NCBI RefSeq assembly: GCF_900497805.2
Contig: NW_020954610.1
Span: 20,777,873 to 20,841,872, forward strand
DNA length: 64,000 nt
Direction: 5' to 3'
DNA from: Vombatus ursinus
Lineage: Eukaryota > Chordata > Mammalia > Diprotodontia > Vombatidae
In this document: positions 9,776 through 22,669 of the stretch, piece after piece
Numbering within the stretch: the stretch's first letter is position 1
Layout of the letters: each line of letters begins with the position of its first letter
Notes under the pieces: generated by a model
Told to the model about the DNA's origin: nothing
The model's input: the letters and a program-made list of their open reading frames with translations, nothing else
Database searches by the model: none
Position numbers and translations under genes: made by a program

Positions 9776-11330
9776 TCTTCACAGCATGTGTATACTTGGT
9801 CTTCTACTTTGCTTACATTGTCAATCTTTTTATCTAAATTGTTTGTACTTTACTTTTGATACAACTAAATGCTGCCTTCTTAGAAATGGACAAACTATCC
9901 TGCTGATAAACCCTGTGGAGTTCTCATTTTTCATTTAGCATTTTCTGAATTTCCCCATTATTTTTGTCAAAGCAGTCTTGATGTTTGTGAGTGTTCTGAC
10001 CCAGATGAATAAATGCAGTACTGTATGGCAAATCTCTGAAAGCTGTCCACTTCATTTTTGCTCCACTTTTGCCAACTGTGTGTTGGCACAACTTTCCCTT
10101 CAAGTTAGTAACAAACTGTTTCCACTCAGAGAAGTGCTTAATCTGTTGAAATTTATTCTTCTGGCAGTCATTTTTCCTTGGGGTCATCATTTTTGTTGAA
10201 TGCAAATATTTAGCTTGGAGAGGATAAGACTATGATCACTCCAGCATTCTGCACCACACACTCTTCATATCTTGTCTGTCTCTTCTCCTTACAATCACAT
10301 CATCTATTAAATGTCAATGTTTGCTGTGAGGGAACATCCATGAAGTTTTATTGTGTTTAGGAAAATGGAAGTCAGTGTTGGTGATGAGAAGGACATGAGA
10401 TGCCTAAGTCTTCAGTAGTAAGTGACCATTGCTGTTGCTGTTTCCAAATTCATTCCTCCCTAGGACTCCCTGCTAAGTCTGGTAGTTTGAGCCTACTCTA
10501 ACATTAAATTCTCCCAGAATTGTAAGCTTGTCTTCTTTTGGCACATACATGATAAATGTCTCCAGGTCTTCATAAAATTTTTCTTTGATGAGCCAGGGTT
10601 CATCATGGTGGAAGCACATGCACTGAAGATGGTGGCATGGCATTTTCCTACAGGTGACAATAGTATTGTCATGAGTCTGTCATTCATTACTTTTGGTAGG
10701 CATACAAATTTGTTGACTAGATTAGTTTTGATTGCAAAACATACACCAGCTTCCTGGCTTCCCCTTCACTGCTGCCACTCCAGAAAAGTGTGTATCCAGC
10801 TCCAACTTCAGTAAGCTGGACTTCATTTGCCAGCCTTGTTTCACTAAGGGCTACTATTCAGATATGATACCTGTTGAGTTCTCTGGCAACAAGAGCTGTT
10901 CATCTTTCAGGTATATTGGATTTTGTATCGTCTATAAGTATGCAAATATTCCATATACTGATGGCAAGTGGAATCGTCTTTGCAGAAGTTTATGTACATT
11001 TTTTGAGTGTGTGTGTGTTTCAATTGCAGGGTGAGATCTCCATCTGCCACAGTAATCAGACCAGGTTTCAGTGAGCAGAAAATTTTTAGGACACCTTTTC
11101 TAGTCCCTTCCTCACACCAGGAGGTGACCAGTATGATCCTTAAAACGCTACTCAGACACCCAGGGAGCTGCCGATTCCTGCTGCTGCTTCCAATGAGCAG
11201 ACGGCCATATGGCCTGAGTTACCTGTGTACAAGGTTGTAACTACAGCTCCCAATGTATCCACATCTGCTGTTTCAGCACTTGTCTGTCACCACAGGACTT
11301 TGAGATGGGTAAAATAAAAAAAAAAAAGAT
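9776..11330 (-). mobile_element. RTE-type LINE endonuclease region, antisense, degenerate
   Basis: The minus strand carries an APE-type endonuclease relic. In order one reads 'FVCLPKVMNDRLMT' (near 10.69 kb), 'KNFMKTWRHL', a broken 'KLTILGEFN' equivalent, then 'LLITNTDFHFP', 'NKTSWMFPHSKH', 'HLIDDVIVRRRDRQD' (near 10.3 kb) and the linker 'HQDCFDKNNGEIQKMLNEK' (9.92-9.98 kb). This order fits RTE-like elements (typical 'INDRLMTLRLPL' and 'LIDYVIVRRRDRQDV'). Stops and shifts are frequent. The linker resumes at 6062. Confidence 0.82.
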
Positions 11331-11832
11331 ATGGGTGATATCTTTTGAATCATGGGTAAATTGAATTTAAGTGAGACAGAGTTGCATGAAGTCACTGGCC
11401 TAACTCTGTCTTCCAGAGTCATCACAGTCCAGTGGCAGGAAATAATCAAGATGACTTGTGAGAGCTTGAGATGCAGTAGATGACCTTGGCATCTTCAATG
11501 TCTAACCAAGTCCTAAGCCCTCCACCACACCTGCTTCAGCTGCCTTCATTGCCATAGGAACAAATTGTCCTCATCTGCCCCTTCCACCAGGGGAAGTCTT
11601 CATATGTTTGGGGTAGATACCCTCCTAACTCACTGACGATTTTGAGACCCTCTGGTTACCTTCAACCTGGTTTAGCCCATCTCTAGCCAGGGTGTGCCTG
11701 CTGTGCATGCTACAGCTTCTTGGAGCCACAGATGAGAGTTAGGTGGATCAGGTGGACACAAAAGGTGGAAAGTAACCCTGAAAAGGGCCCTCACACCAGA
11801 GGTATGAGTCTTCCCTGAATACACCCTATACC
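11331..11832 (-). mobile_element. RTE-associated 5' region
   Basis: This non-coding block adjoins the endonuclease start of the antisense RTE. It contains 'cttccagagtcatcacagtc' and 'cagtggcaggaaataatc', which match the short stand-alone copy at 59.95-60.11 kb. The block ends in 'gtatgagtcttccctgaat'. I read it as the 5' untranslated part of the LINE, and the shorter copy as a derived SINE-like repeat. The 5' assignment is inference from position. Confidence 0.6.
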
Positions 11833-11836
11833 CCCC

Positions 11837-11910
11837 ATATTACATACATATATCTATATCTATATATGTACGTATGTATGTATTGTATATTATATATATG
11901 TGTGTGTATG
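11837..11910. repeat. AT/GT-rich microsatellite
   Basis: This is a mixed (TA)n, (TATC)n, (TATG)n and (TG)n tract just beyond the RTE 5' end. It is purely simple sequence. Confidence 0.85.
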
Positions 11911-13685
11911 CAAACAGACAACTTTCAAATTCTTCAGTCATCTCCCCTCCTTGATATAGTTCTATATTATACTCTGCCCAAACATCTCTATGACAAAGAT
12001 GTCTTGAACACTACATAATAAAATAAATAGTGATACTCACGATTTTTCCATGATCACAACACTTCTTGCTTCCAAGACATTTCCTGAACTGTTTCAAAAA
12101 AGCTGGAAGTCTTTTCTCCCTCAGATTTCTAAGTTGTATTTCTTTCACTTTGCTCAAGAGCAGAAATGACCTGAACAGTAACGAGGACAAGGCTATTGTG
12201 GCCTTGTCCCAGGACATCAAAATTTAGAGTTAGAACTTGCAATTCTTCAACAGAGAAACAATTGAGCTTTAGCACATAGTTAGCAAGAAAAATTAGTCAA
12301 AGTAGGACACTGACAGATAACAGCTTCTTTCCCCAGAAGAGTAGAGTCCAAGTAAACCTCAGAAATACCCCAGATGTTTTTGCCCTGTACCATTCATGGT
12401 ATCCAAATATCTTTGTAGGGGAAATATACATGGTCTCTATCTCTATGGAGCTTTGTATTGTAGGGTTTTCTACTACCTATTATCACCACCACCATTTTTA
12501 CCACCAGGATCTACAGCTTTCTGAAGAATTTGTCTTTATTTGATTTGAGGGCACATTTATAGCTTGTCCTGTGCATAAAATTGCTTGTTAGATTTCTGAA
12601 TATAACATCCAGGTCTTTCCTGCAATACTTGAGCACCTACACAAATAATTCATCATTCCTGTTCCCAAGCACCTCCTCGGTCATTCGTGGAAATTACTTC
12701 AATGACAATAATTAGACTGTTGCGAAGCCTCTGTATATTTTTTTTTTCTTGGGAGTAGATGCTAAAGTCATATTCCTGATAAGCAGATTACTGAATATTG
12801 CCTCCTGAGTTAATAATGATTCCCATAATTCTCCCATATTCAAAGTTCCTTTAAGAAACAGAGTAATGCAAAGGATAAGGAAAGATGACCTGATTTTGAG
12901 TCTTGATGTACCACTTACCCATGTAATTTTACTCAAAGTATTTAACTTCTTAGAGCCTTGTTTTCCTTATCTATAGACTTGCTTGCATTAAGTGATTTCT
13001 AAGATTCCTTTCAAAGTCTTAGAATACTATCCTAAGCACTGTAAGGATTTCTGAAGTGGGCTGTTGGTTGTGGGAAGGAACCAAAAATGGAATTTTAAGA
13101 GTGAAAAACAAAATTTGCCTAAAGAAAAATAATTCAGTCAAACACAGAAGAATGTAAAGTGATGTCCCTTTAAGATGTGAATAATTTGATAGTGAAAAGA
13201 GGTACAATTTTGTGTGTAAATTAAAAAAAAATCTATGTGTAAAAAGTTTTTCTATTAAAATGTGAGATACAAACTAGTAAGAGGAGTGACTAGAAAACTG
13301 AGAGGATTTGTTGTAGTAGAGAGAAAGAACTGAGGATGAAGAGCATTGAGCCTTTGACTTGTTTTCATGTAACTTTTTAGAGTTTGAAGGTTTATAATTC
13401 ATTAAATAGAAAATCAAGTAACTGGAGGCTATGGTATGATTAAATAAGGACTATTAGTTTCATCGACATAAAGATGGATTTATGAGATACTAAATATCAG
13501 GATACTCTGATTTAATCTCTTTAAAGTGTTGATGAACCCATCAGGCAAGGAGTTAAGAAGTCAGGATACTGTAAAGATGGCAGTATTCACCTGATAGAAA
13601 GACTTCAACTGCTATGATTATAGACTGAAGAAAAGCTGAAGCTCATTGGAAGACAGCTGAATTGCCCTCTAGTGCATACTGCAGA
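11911..13685. other. Unassigned non-coding stretch
   Basis: I recognise no repeat, RNA gene or exon. Open frames are all under 75 codons and unrelated to known domains. A small CCA-rich run lies near 12484. Confidence 0.5.
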
Positions 13686-13689
13686 TTAA

Positions 13690-14005
13690 GAGAGGGAAAG
13701 CCCCTAAAGGAAGCCACAGAAACAAGAAACAGAGATGAGGAGAGAAAGCATTCCAGCAATGGAGTATAGATAAAATGCATAGACTCTAAAGGTGGAGTAC
13801 TATGTGTGAAGGACATCAAGGAGGCAAATATCACCAGATCACAGAGTACAATGTGGAGAAAATGAGGTATAAAGAAGGGTTTTAAAAGTCAAATAAATAA
13901 TTTTATGATTGACCTTGAAGGTAATAGGAAGCCACTAGAGTTTGTTCAATAGGTCAATGAGTGGAGGATGAACTACAGCAGGGGAAGATTTGAGGCAATA
14001 ATTCT
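13690..14005 (-). mobile_element. L2 LINE 3' UTR, antisense
   Basis: The strings 'gagagaaagcattccagc', then 'gaccttgaaggtaatagg' and 'aagccactagagtttg' correspond to the complement of the L2 3' UTR ('gcattccaggcagaggga', 'gaagccattggagg'). It is interrupted at its right end by the poly-T of the L1 at 14006. Confidence 0.7.
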
Positions 14006-16378
14006 TTCTTTTATTAATTAATTTATTTTAAATTTTCAACATTCACTTCCGTTAAGATTTTGAGTTTTAAATTTTCTCCCCTTCCTCTTCCTTTCCCCTC
14101 CCCAAGACAGCATGCAATTTTATATAGGCTCTACTTATCCATTCATATTAAACTTATTTGCACTTTAGTCATGTTGTAAAGAAGTAGAACCAATGGGAGA
14201 AACTACGAAAAAGAAGAAACAAACAAAGAAATAAAAAAAGCAAATAGCATGTTTCAATCTGCACTAAGATTCCATAGTTCATCTTCTGTATATGGATATC
14301 ATTTTCCATCATTAGTCTTTTAGAGTTTTCTTAGATCCTTGAATTTCTGAGAAGAGCTGAGTCTAACAAAATTAGTCATCCCACAATGTTATTGTTAATA
14401 TGTACAATGTTCTCTTGGTCCTGCTAACTTCAGTCAGCATCAGTTCATGTAAGTCTTTCCAGATTTTTCTAAAGTCTGCCTACTCATCATTTCTTATGGA
14501 ACAATGGTTTTCCAATACATATACCACAGCTCATTCAGCCATTCCCCAATTGATGGGCATCCCTTCAATTTCCAATTCTTGGCCACCACAAAAAGAGCTG
14601 TTATAAATATTTTTTGTACATGTGGGTCCTTTTTCCTGTTTTTATGATCTCTTTGGGATACAGACCTAGAAGTGGTATTGCTGGGTCAAAGGGCATGCAC
14701 AGTTTTATAGCCTTTTGGGGCATAGTTCCAGATTGCTCTCCAGAATGACAGGATAAGTTCACAACTCTATCTACAATGCAGTTCTGTTCCAATTTTCCCA
14801 CAGCTTCTCCAACATTTATCTTTTCCTGTTTTGTCATGTTAGCTAATCTGATACGTGTGATGTGGTACCCCACAGTTGTTTTGATTTGCATTTCTCTAAT
14901 CAATAGTGATTTAGAGCATTTTTCATATGACTATAGATTGAGTTAATTTCTTCATCTGAGAACTGCCTGTTCATTTCCTTTGACCATTTATCATTTGGGG
15001 AATGACTTGTATTCTTATAAATTTGACTTAGTTCTCTATGTATCATAGAAATGAGGCCTTTATCAGAAAAACTGGTTGTAAAAATTCTTTCCTAGCTTTC
15101 TGCTTTCCTTCTAATTTTGGTTGCATTGGATTTGTGCAAAATCTTTTTAATTTAAGTAATCAAAATTGTCCATTTTGCATTTTGTTCTCTATCTCTTGTT
15201 TGGCCATTAATTTTTCAATTCTATGTATCTGACAGGTAAACTGTTCCTTGCTCTCCTAATTTGCTTTAGGAGGCCTTTATATCTAAATAATGCAGGCATT
15301 TTGACTTTATCTTGGTATACAGTGTAAGATGGTGGTCTATGCCCAATCTCTTCCATACTATTTTCCAGTTTTCCCAGAAGTTTTTGTTAAATAGTGAGTT
15401 CTTATCCCAGAAGCTGTAGTCTTTGAGTTTATCAAACAGTAGATTACTGTCGTATTTGACTATTGTGTCTTGTGTACTTATCCTAATCCACTGATCCACC
15501 ATTCTATTTTTTTAGCCAGTACCAAGTAGTTTTTATGATTTCTGCTTTATAATACAGTTTTAGAACTTTACAACTAGGCCACCTTCCCTTGCATTTCTTT
15601 CCATTAATTCCCTTGATATTCTGGACTTTTTGTTCTTCCAGATGAATTTTGTTATTATTTTTTCTGGCTCTATAAAATAATTTTTGGTAGTTTGATTGGT
15701 ATGGTACTGAATAAGTAAATTAATTTAGGTAGAATTATCATTTTTATTATATTAGCTTGGCTCACCCATAAGCAACTGATATTTTTCCAATTACTTAGAT
15801 CTGACTTTACTTGTGTGAAAATTGTTCTGTAATTGTGTTCATATAGTTTTAGGGTTTGTCTTTATAATGTCTACAGTAACTTTGAATTTCTTTTTCTACC
15901 TCTTGCTGTTGGGCTTTGTTAGTAATATATAGAAGTGTTGATGATTTACATGTTTTTTTTTAATATCCTGCAACTTTGCTAAAACTGCTTATCATTCCAA
16001 GAAGTTTTTTTTTTTTGTAACTTCATTCTCTAGGATTCTCTAAGTATATCATTATATCATCTGCAAAAACTAATACCTTTGCTTCTTCTTTGCCTATTCT
16101 AATTCCTTCAATTTCTTTTTCTTCTCTTATTGTTAAAGCTAAAATTTCTAGGACAGTATTGAGTAACAGGAGAGAAAATGGATATCCTTGTTTCACCCCT
16201 GGTATTACTAGAAATGCTTCTAAATTATCCCTATTACATATAACGCTTGCTGATGGTTTTAAATAGATGCTACTTATCATTTTAAGGAAAACTCCATTGA
16301 CTCCTATGTTCTCTAATGTTTTTAATAGGAATGAATGTTGCATAAAATGTGGCATTATATAGTATGGATCTTCCATGA
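14006..16378 (-). mobile_element. 5'-truncated L1 LINE, antisense
   Basis: The 3' end at the left has the complement of the L1 tail ('attttcaacattcacttcc'). It extends through the 3' UTR and about half of ORF2, stopping inside the RT domain at 16378. It shares its 3' UTR with the L1s at 8.2 and 27.3 kb. No clear target-site duplication was found in the flanks. It inserted into an L2. Confidence 0.92.
14601..16376 (-). pseudogene. L1 ORF2 C-terminal half (RT to C-terminus), broken
   Basis: 16376-16023 encodes part of the reverse transcriptase ending in 'KVLVFADDIMIYLENP', where FADD is the catalytic YADD-type box; fingers-palm sequence '[19 protein letters not shown]' precedes it. 15502-15266 has 'WIRISTQDTIVKYDSNLLF'. 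14903-14601 has 'MQIKTTVGYHITRIRLAN' and 'PFDPAIPLLGLYPKEI', homologous to the human ORF2p C-terminus. Several stops and frameshifts separate these blocks. The endonuclease is missing through 5' truncation, so no activity is expected. Confidence 0.88.
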
Positions 16379-16984
16379 AAGGGCCAAGAACATCAAGGTC
16401 TTATAGTCCAGAGTTGTGAGTACCCCCAGGCATTTAGGTTGTTCTTACTCATATGTATCCCTGCTAGGTTCCATGAGTATACGCCCATTGTCCCCCTGAG
16501 AAACTACATGCATTGATGGAAGAGCATATTTCAAGTTGATGTGTGTGATTATTTGCCTTTTATTGCCTTATATTGAGTAAATGTGTCATTGGTTTTTTTG
16601 TTTTTTTGTCCTATAGTTAAATACGCCTTTTGTGCTTAAAAGTTAATAGTAATTTTATATAATAAATGAATAATAGAATGTGTATTTTATAAAATAAAAT
16701 ATTAGTTAATTTTGTGTAGATTGGAAGCACACCTTTGGGGACTTAGAAATGACATTGATAACAAGAGACAATGTAACTCCTCTCTACAGCAGGCAGCTTT
16801 GGACCCTGAGAAAGTTTGAGTTGTAGCTGTGTGCTGAAAGTCCTCCTGCAGCAACATACATGCTGGTGTAAACATATATTTGATAAGTTGAGCCATCCTA
16901 TAATGTGAGTGAGAGAACCATGTCCCATGTGAGGGTCTATAGAGACTGATGGACTCAAGAGTACAGATGAAAACATTTTTCCCC
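16379..16984. other. Unassigned non-coding stretch
   Basis: This is AT-rich sequence without a repeat family I recognise, beyond short T runs near 16590-16610. Overlapping minus-strand frames at 16702-16976 have no known motif. Confidence 0.4.
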
Positions 16985-17630
16985 TTTATTTTTTTCTTGT
17001 GTTTTGTTTATTTGTTTTTGTTTTTTAGTTTTAGGAGTATGGCTAATGCAGAAATATGTTGTGCCCAACTTCATATGTGTAAAGGGTATCATATTTCTTG
17101 CCTTCTCAATTGGTAGGGGACAGATTGGAAAGAGGGAGAGAATTTGGAATTGAAAATAAAAATAAAAAGAGAAAGCATGTGTGGGAAGAGTAACTCACAG
17201 CTTCTAGCTGGATGGACATTCTTTTGTCCCTGCCTCAAGTCCTGATGAATTTGCCCTTCTCTGGGGCCTCTGAAGTCAAACCTGAAGCTGTTCTGGTCTT
17301 CAGAAGAGGTCACTCAGATGACCTGTCTTCAGTGTCTGTCTCCTCTTGGATCCTGACTGCTCCAGTCTCTCCAGAGACATGGGAAGAGAGGGAGCATTAC
17401 CCAAAATTGTCTCTCTGTTCACCTCTTCCCATTCCCTCCCTCCTTCCAATGATTCCACATCCTTCCCTCATTTCCCCTCTTCTTATGTCTTTTTTTTTTT
17501 CTTTATTGCTTGGGATGGCTCAATGGGTAGGAGAGGGGAGAAAAATATTTGGAAACGAGGGTAATGTAAAAACAAAAGACATCACAAAATTAATAAAAAT
17601 GGTAAATATTGGGAAAGGGTGAAAATAGAA
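16985..17630 (+). mobile_element. Two LINE 3' UTR-like tails (tentative)
   Basis: Two segments, 16985-17165 and 17440-17630, each end in A-rich tails ('aattggaattgaaaataaaa'-type and 'caaaattaataaaaatgg'). Each is preceded by a G-rich box ('ggtaggagaggggagaaaa') resembling the 3' UTR of marsupial L1/HAL1. Between them (17170-17430) nothing is recognised. The assignment is weak. Confidence 0.3.
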
Positions 17631-18474
17631 TACTTTTGTTTTAGAAGACTTTGTTTTTTTCCAGGCGACCTAGAATATTAGAAAAGAATATTCTGAAATG
17701 GCAGTCATTATTTCCATATTCATACTTTTGTATACATTCATACATTTGTGTACATTCATACTCAATGCTTATTTCTATTTTTTGCTATGTTGTCTGGATA
17801 CTTTCCTAAGGTTTTGCTATAAAACATAGTTTTTAACTCTTAATAGATAATTGACTTCTTCTGGCCCTAAGGCAGACTGTCTGACACTCTAAAGAGAAAC
17901 AACAGTAAATCAGGTAAAAATAAATTTGAAAGAATTACAGTATTGTTATATTGTTAAGCATTCAAAGGCTGAGATATGCCCATCTGTTAAAATACCTTTA
18001 ATTCAGACTTCAGAGAAATAACATAATTAACACAGCTAACACTTCCGGAAAAACACGTTAATGTGATTATCAGAAACCGATGTATTGGGTAACCTGCTGA
18101 GAACAGCTGTATTTACTGTCTATCAATTCCACTTTGATCAGTATTTGTTCTCAGAAATGTAATGTAACATGGCTTCTTACAGCTACATTTCAGATTTGTC
18201 ATCCTCCAGCTATAAATTTCCAGCATAAATGCTAAATTCTAGGACAACTAATTTTTTCCATCATCAAAGGAAGGTAAGTTATTCAGTGTAACCTTTCTGC
18301 CTCAGCAGCCAGAAAATGAAACCAGACTTATTGATCAGATGTAATAAACTGTTCAATTCAGGTACCTGTAAGAACTACTTACTCCTTTACCTTTAGAGGG
18401 TTTCTATTGAGTTCTATCTTTAAATCTTGCCCTATATTTTAATACATATATATATATATTACTTTAAGTTCTTG
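17631..18474. other. Repeat-free block with candidate conserved non-coding element (about 17990-18310)
   Basis: No transposon is recognised. 17990-18310 has balanced composition and many short homeodomain-like and TGATTA/ATTA-type words ('gatcagtatttgttctcag', 'ttaatgtgattatcag'). That is the look of a developmental enhancer, but conservation cannot be judged from one sequence. A (TA)n run of about 20 bp lies at 18441-18462. Confidence 0.3.
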
Positions 18475-18665
18475 TAGAACAGATCAAATTAACAGCAGTG
18501 CTTTAAGATTCACATAGCTCTTTGCATAACACAACTCTGGTAGGCAAGTAACACAACTATCGTCCCCACTCTATAGATGAGAAAACTGAAGCTGTGAAGT
18601 GATTTATTTGTTCAGGGCCACACAATACATGAGAGTTGAGGTTCTTCTATAACAGATTCTGTATA
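18475..18665 (-). mobile_element. MIR-class SINE, antisense
   Basis: The core complement 'agatgagaaaactgaagct' and the head 'agggccacacaatacatg' are present, with an L2-like tail portion at the left ('cacatagctctttgcat'). It is diverged. Confidence 0.7.
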
Positions 18666-20165
18666 GTAAAACAATATGACCAAGGGCCAATTTCTGTTCC
18701 ATTATTATTAAGCAAGGCTTTATGCCTTATTTTTTTCTGGAACAAACACTTTGGACAGTCTCTTTGGTTCACTTGAATGGGACTTGACTTGCCCATTTAA
18801 AAAGTGGCACTGTCACTATTAATGCCCTAAACATACAGGAAACAGGAGCTCTCATTGTCCTTTGGTTATCATGAAAAATCAGAAAGAATTCACTTGGACT
18901 GTGTGTTGTCTTTCCTCAAAGCTGCTCAGAACTTAAAGAAAAAGCATATGTACTTTTCCTACAGAAAGGAAACATTAATGAGTCATGGCAGCAATTTTTT
19001 TTCATTGCTTCACATGCAGTGAATGTCCTGCATGAGAGGAGGGGTGAAATTCAACATTAGAGGAAAACATAATGTAATTCCAGACAATTGTTCTCTTTCA
19101 AGGTGACTTCTTGCAATTCTTTTACACTTCCATTTGATGATTTCTCTATCTCAGCCTGATGTCATTTGCTTTCATATATATTTTTCATGTGTAATTTTCA
19201 CTGATTACCTTGTCATGAAATCAGATTTAAAAAAAAAGACATCAAACCTATTAGAGTGAGGGAAAATGTCATTTTCACTCTTCCATTATTCTATCTCTAC
19301 ATTTCTTGATTGGGTATGGGTAATAAGATTGGAAATAAAGAGAAATAACCCATATGAGAATAGCAAAAATGGAGGAATTAGAATTTTGTGTTTATGATGA
19401 AATTGTCTGGGGAACTGTCAAACAGATTGTTCCTAATAGCCATTTTCTGGTCACTTCTATTAGTGCTATCCAAGGGAAAAAAGGAAGATTTCTTCTTTTT
19501 TCTACTGGATCCTTTAAGCCCAGTATTTTATGTCATTCCTCATCCATAACACAGGTCACTACAATAGATCCTTTGCACATCACACACTCAACTGCTCAGA
19601 ATGCAAGTTTATTGGCTAAAGTGTGAGGAAATCTTTGATTATAAAAATATACATGTGAGTAAGTTGTAGGTACATGGAATGTTTACCCCATTTGTATAAT
19701 ATCTTTAGTTCAAATTTGTTTCTCCTCCAGTCCAATCAATTCATTCTTAGTATCAATCCTTTCTTGTTAGTTCTCAAGTGTAAACTGCTCTCTCTACAGC
19801 CATATAAACACTGAGCTCACTCACTGTCTGCTTCTTTGATTCTTTTTTGGCATTCTCTAAACTGCTCAGGCTCTAGGCCTCCACTTTGTTTAATTTTTAT
19901 CAGTATCTCCACACTCTTAGGTTCTTTCTTCTCACTTTCTTTCCTTCTTCCAAACTATATTTACAATAATTTACTATAATTGATGTCCTTTTGCCTGAGC
20001 AGCAAAACATCCCAACAGTGAAGTAATTATTTGTCTTTTAGAATACTATTTTAAGCAGGTTCCATCACTACATAATTCTAATTACCACATATTCCACACT
20101 ATTGTCATTTTATATCTTGCAATTCCTGAAATCTAGCTGTAAAATAAACATAAATCTAAGCAAAG
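18666..20165. other. Unassigned non-coding stretch
   Basis: I recognise no repeat family. A 90-codon open frame at 19354-19626 (plus) lacks domain similarity and has no splice-site pattern, so it is not called. Moderate pyrimidine-rich patches lie near 19850-19950. Confidence 0.45.
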
Positions 20166-20169
20166 AATA

Positions 20170-20350
20170 TATTTAATGATAAGTTGGAAAATATCTTAGG
20201 GATCCAATTCCTTATTTTATAGATGAAGAGACCAAGACCCAGAAAGATCAAACTATTTTTCCTAGGTTCCATATTAAATTAGTGGCAGAATTAAGACTGC
20301 AAATTTTGTCTTAAGAAAAAAAAAATAGTACTTTCTCTACTATGTTGCTC
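20170..20350 (-). mobile_element. MIR3-type SINE, antisense
   Basis: The CR1-like tail complement ('ttggaaaatatcttaggg') leads to 'agatgaagagaccaagacc' and a diverged head ('ttagtggcagaattaagac'). Confidence 0.6.
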
Positions 20351-20470
20351 CTCCTTCCATCTCCTCCATCATCTTGATGACTGTCAACCAATCTTAGACT
20401 GTCATGAAATTAAAATCTCAAAATTCCAATGAAAATTCAACATCTACAAGTTCTTTTTTATCTACAAAGT

Positions 20471-20525
20471 ATGTGTGTGTGTGTGAGAGAGAGACAGAGA
20501 CTGAGAGAGACAGAGACAGAGAGAA
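20471..20525. repeat. (TG)n then (GA)n/(CAGA)n microsatellite
   Basis: A short TG run passes into interrupted GA and CAGA units. The composition shifts from alternating purine-pyrimidine to mostly purine within about 15 bp. Confidence 0.9.
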
Positions 20526-20529
20526 TATT

Positions 20530-22195
20530 ACAATACACATAAAATTTGGAAAGAGTTCTCTTAATCACACAATTCATGTTAACTGTTCAGAGTGTAAGAA
20601 ATCAGTTACAAAAAACACCAGGATCTTATGTGATGCACATTTACTTACCAAATTTGTAAGACTTTATATCATGCTCCTCTAGTTCTTGAAAGAAATGTGT
20701 GAAAGCACTGACAAAACTGAATGTGAAGTGAAAGAAAAGCTGCTGGGTGTGTAAATAAACAGAAAAAAATGAGAAAATGCAGGAATGTTAATGATGGGCA
20801 GGTAACTAACTATGGCTGATGAACAGCTTTCTTCAAAAGAAAAAATAGAAATAAAGTGTTTTATTTCTATAAATGACACTCATGAAAAAATTGAGGAAAA
20901 GAGAAAATAAATGACTATATGTAAACAACTCTGTATTTATTTGTTTAAATGCCTCACCCAAATAGTTAAATGAAAGAGGAATGCTTCTAATGAAATACTG
21001 TTCTTAAGATACTGATGTTAACCTTCCCGGGAAAATAAAATACTTCCAAGTCTAGATCAAGAAAAATTGCATCAATAAAGAGCATTTAAACACAAGGATC
21101 TTTATCACTTGGAAGTCACTATCTTAGAAGCAATTTTACATCCTTTTCTTTGAGTCAAATGGTAACAAACCGCTCTGGAGCAATGCCATTTTTGTAATGG
21201 TAATGTGTCTAGAATGAGTCAGAAACACCTGCTACAAAAAGCCTTTTGGCTTGAAGTATTTGCAGTTGCCCATTTGGGGCCATGGTCATGGCAATGGCTT
21301 CACTTCAAATAATCAAAAAAGAAATGAATTATATTTGCATTAAATATAATTGGATGAGCGCTTACATTCCTGCAAACTGTCATGTTTATGCATCCAAGGC
21401 CTTTCTGTGATTATGATCCTGCAAAGGAGACTAAGAAGGATTTTGTCAGACAAGTAGGGAGTGAACCAGGGGACAACAGTGTTCAGAAAACTCAAGGATA
21501 AGACAGTATTCAGAAGAAAATGAAAGTCAAAAGTATGAAATGCTTCAGATCAGTCACAAAGTTTAAGGACTGAGAAAAGATTTTGGGATTTAGTAATAAA
21601 TATATGATTAGTGAGCTTGAAGACAACAATATAAGTGGAATGGCAGAATTCTAAACTAGGTTACAAGGGTCAGAGAAGTGAATGGGAGAAGAAGAATTGA
21701 AAAACAAACAAGTTCTATTTGGGAAGACAATCATTGTTTAACCATAATTGACAATAAAACATTTGCTAAGAGAAACAGAATTAGACTTCTTATGTTTTTT
21801 TTTCATTACCTTTGTATTTATTTCATGATAATAAATATTTTAATGAAATGAAGGGGGAGGGGAACCTCTTAGATAATTCATAAATAAAAAGTATCTGGAA
21901 TAACAAATGGGAGAGTTAACTATAATATAAGCAGAATTAATGGGAGAAAGAGGACAAAGTTCTTTGTATTTTATATTTGAACAAAGCCCCTTATTTTCAA
22001 ACTCTATTATGTTTCTGTCTGAATTGAGAAAAATAAGAATTCTCATACTAGGTATAGAATTAATCAACTATAGAAATCTTCCCAGAGTTAATCCTAATTG
22101 AAATATAATTTTTAAAATGTACTATTGATGAATAAGATTAACAAACCTCCCTAAAATTATATCATTATATTGTCCACTGAACTATAATATTGGAA
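20530..22195. other. Unassigned non-coding stretch
   Basis: No element is recognised. 21200-21430 has even composition and words such as 'tttgcattaaatataatt' and could be ancient conserved sequence, but this is not demonstrable here. The longest frames are about 90 codons and featureless. Confidence 0.4.
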
Positions 22196-22613
22196 ATTAT
22201 AACATGATGTAATATAATAATAACTATAATAATATAACAAAGAGGTAATGGGAGAAGTTTGTGATGATTGATTAAGAACATTTTTCTTTTTACAATAGTA
22301 ACCTCAGTTCCCAAAGTCCATTGGTATGATACTCTCTCCTCATTGGTGGAGATCAATGTACCATGCCTGCTTAAGGGGGGTGTTGGGGAAAACAAGGATA
22401 CTCTTCAAGTCTTTTCAGTATCTTCAAGTCTCTTGAGTTCCTTCAGGCTCTTCTGATTTCCAGTTTCAAGACAGATGTATGATATCAACTCCACTTCATA
22501 ATGCTCAAAGAGAGCGTAAGACTGGGAAGAATCTGACATGAGAGGAAATCGTGTCTCTATCCCCAGTTTGTTGCACCAAAGACTCTGAGGAATTTCCCCT
22601 TGGGTGAGATATG

Positions 22614-22615
<2 letters not shown>

Positions 22616-22667
<52 letters not shown>
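22616..22667. repeat. (CT)n microsatellite, about 52 bp, uninterrupted
   Basis: This is a perfect CT dinucleotide run inside the possible LTR-type segment. Its translation gives artefactual Ser-Leu or Arg-Glu repeats, which are not proteins. Confidence 0.98.

Positions 22668-22669
<2 letters not shown>

Noticed and set aside
19354-19626. 90-codon open frame considered as a possible exon
   Set aside because: It has no domain, no exon signals and ordinary composition.
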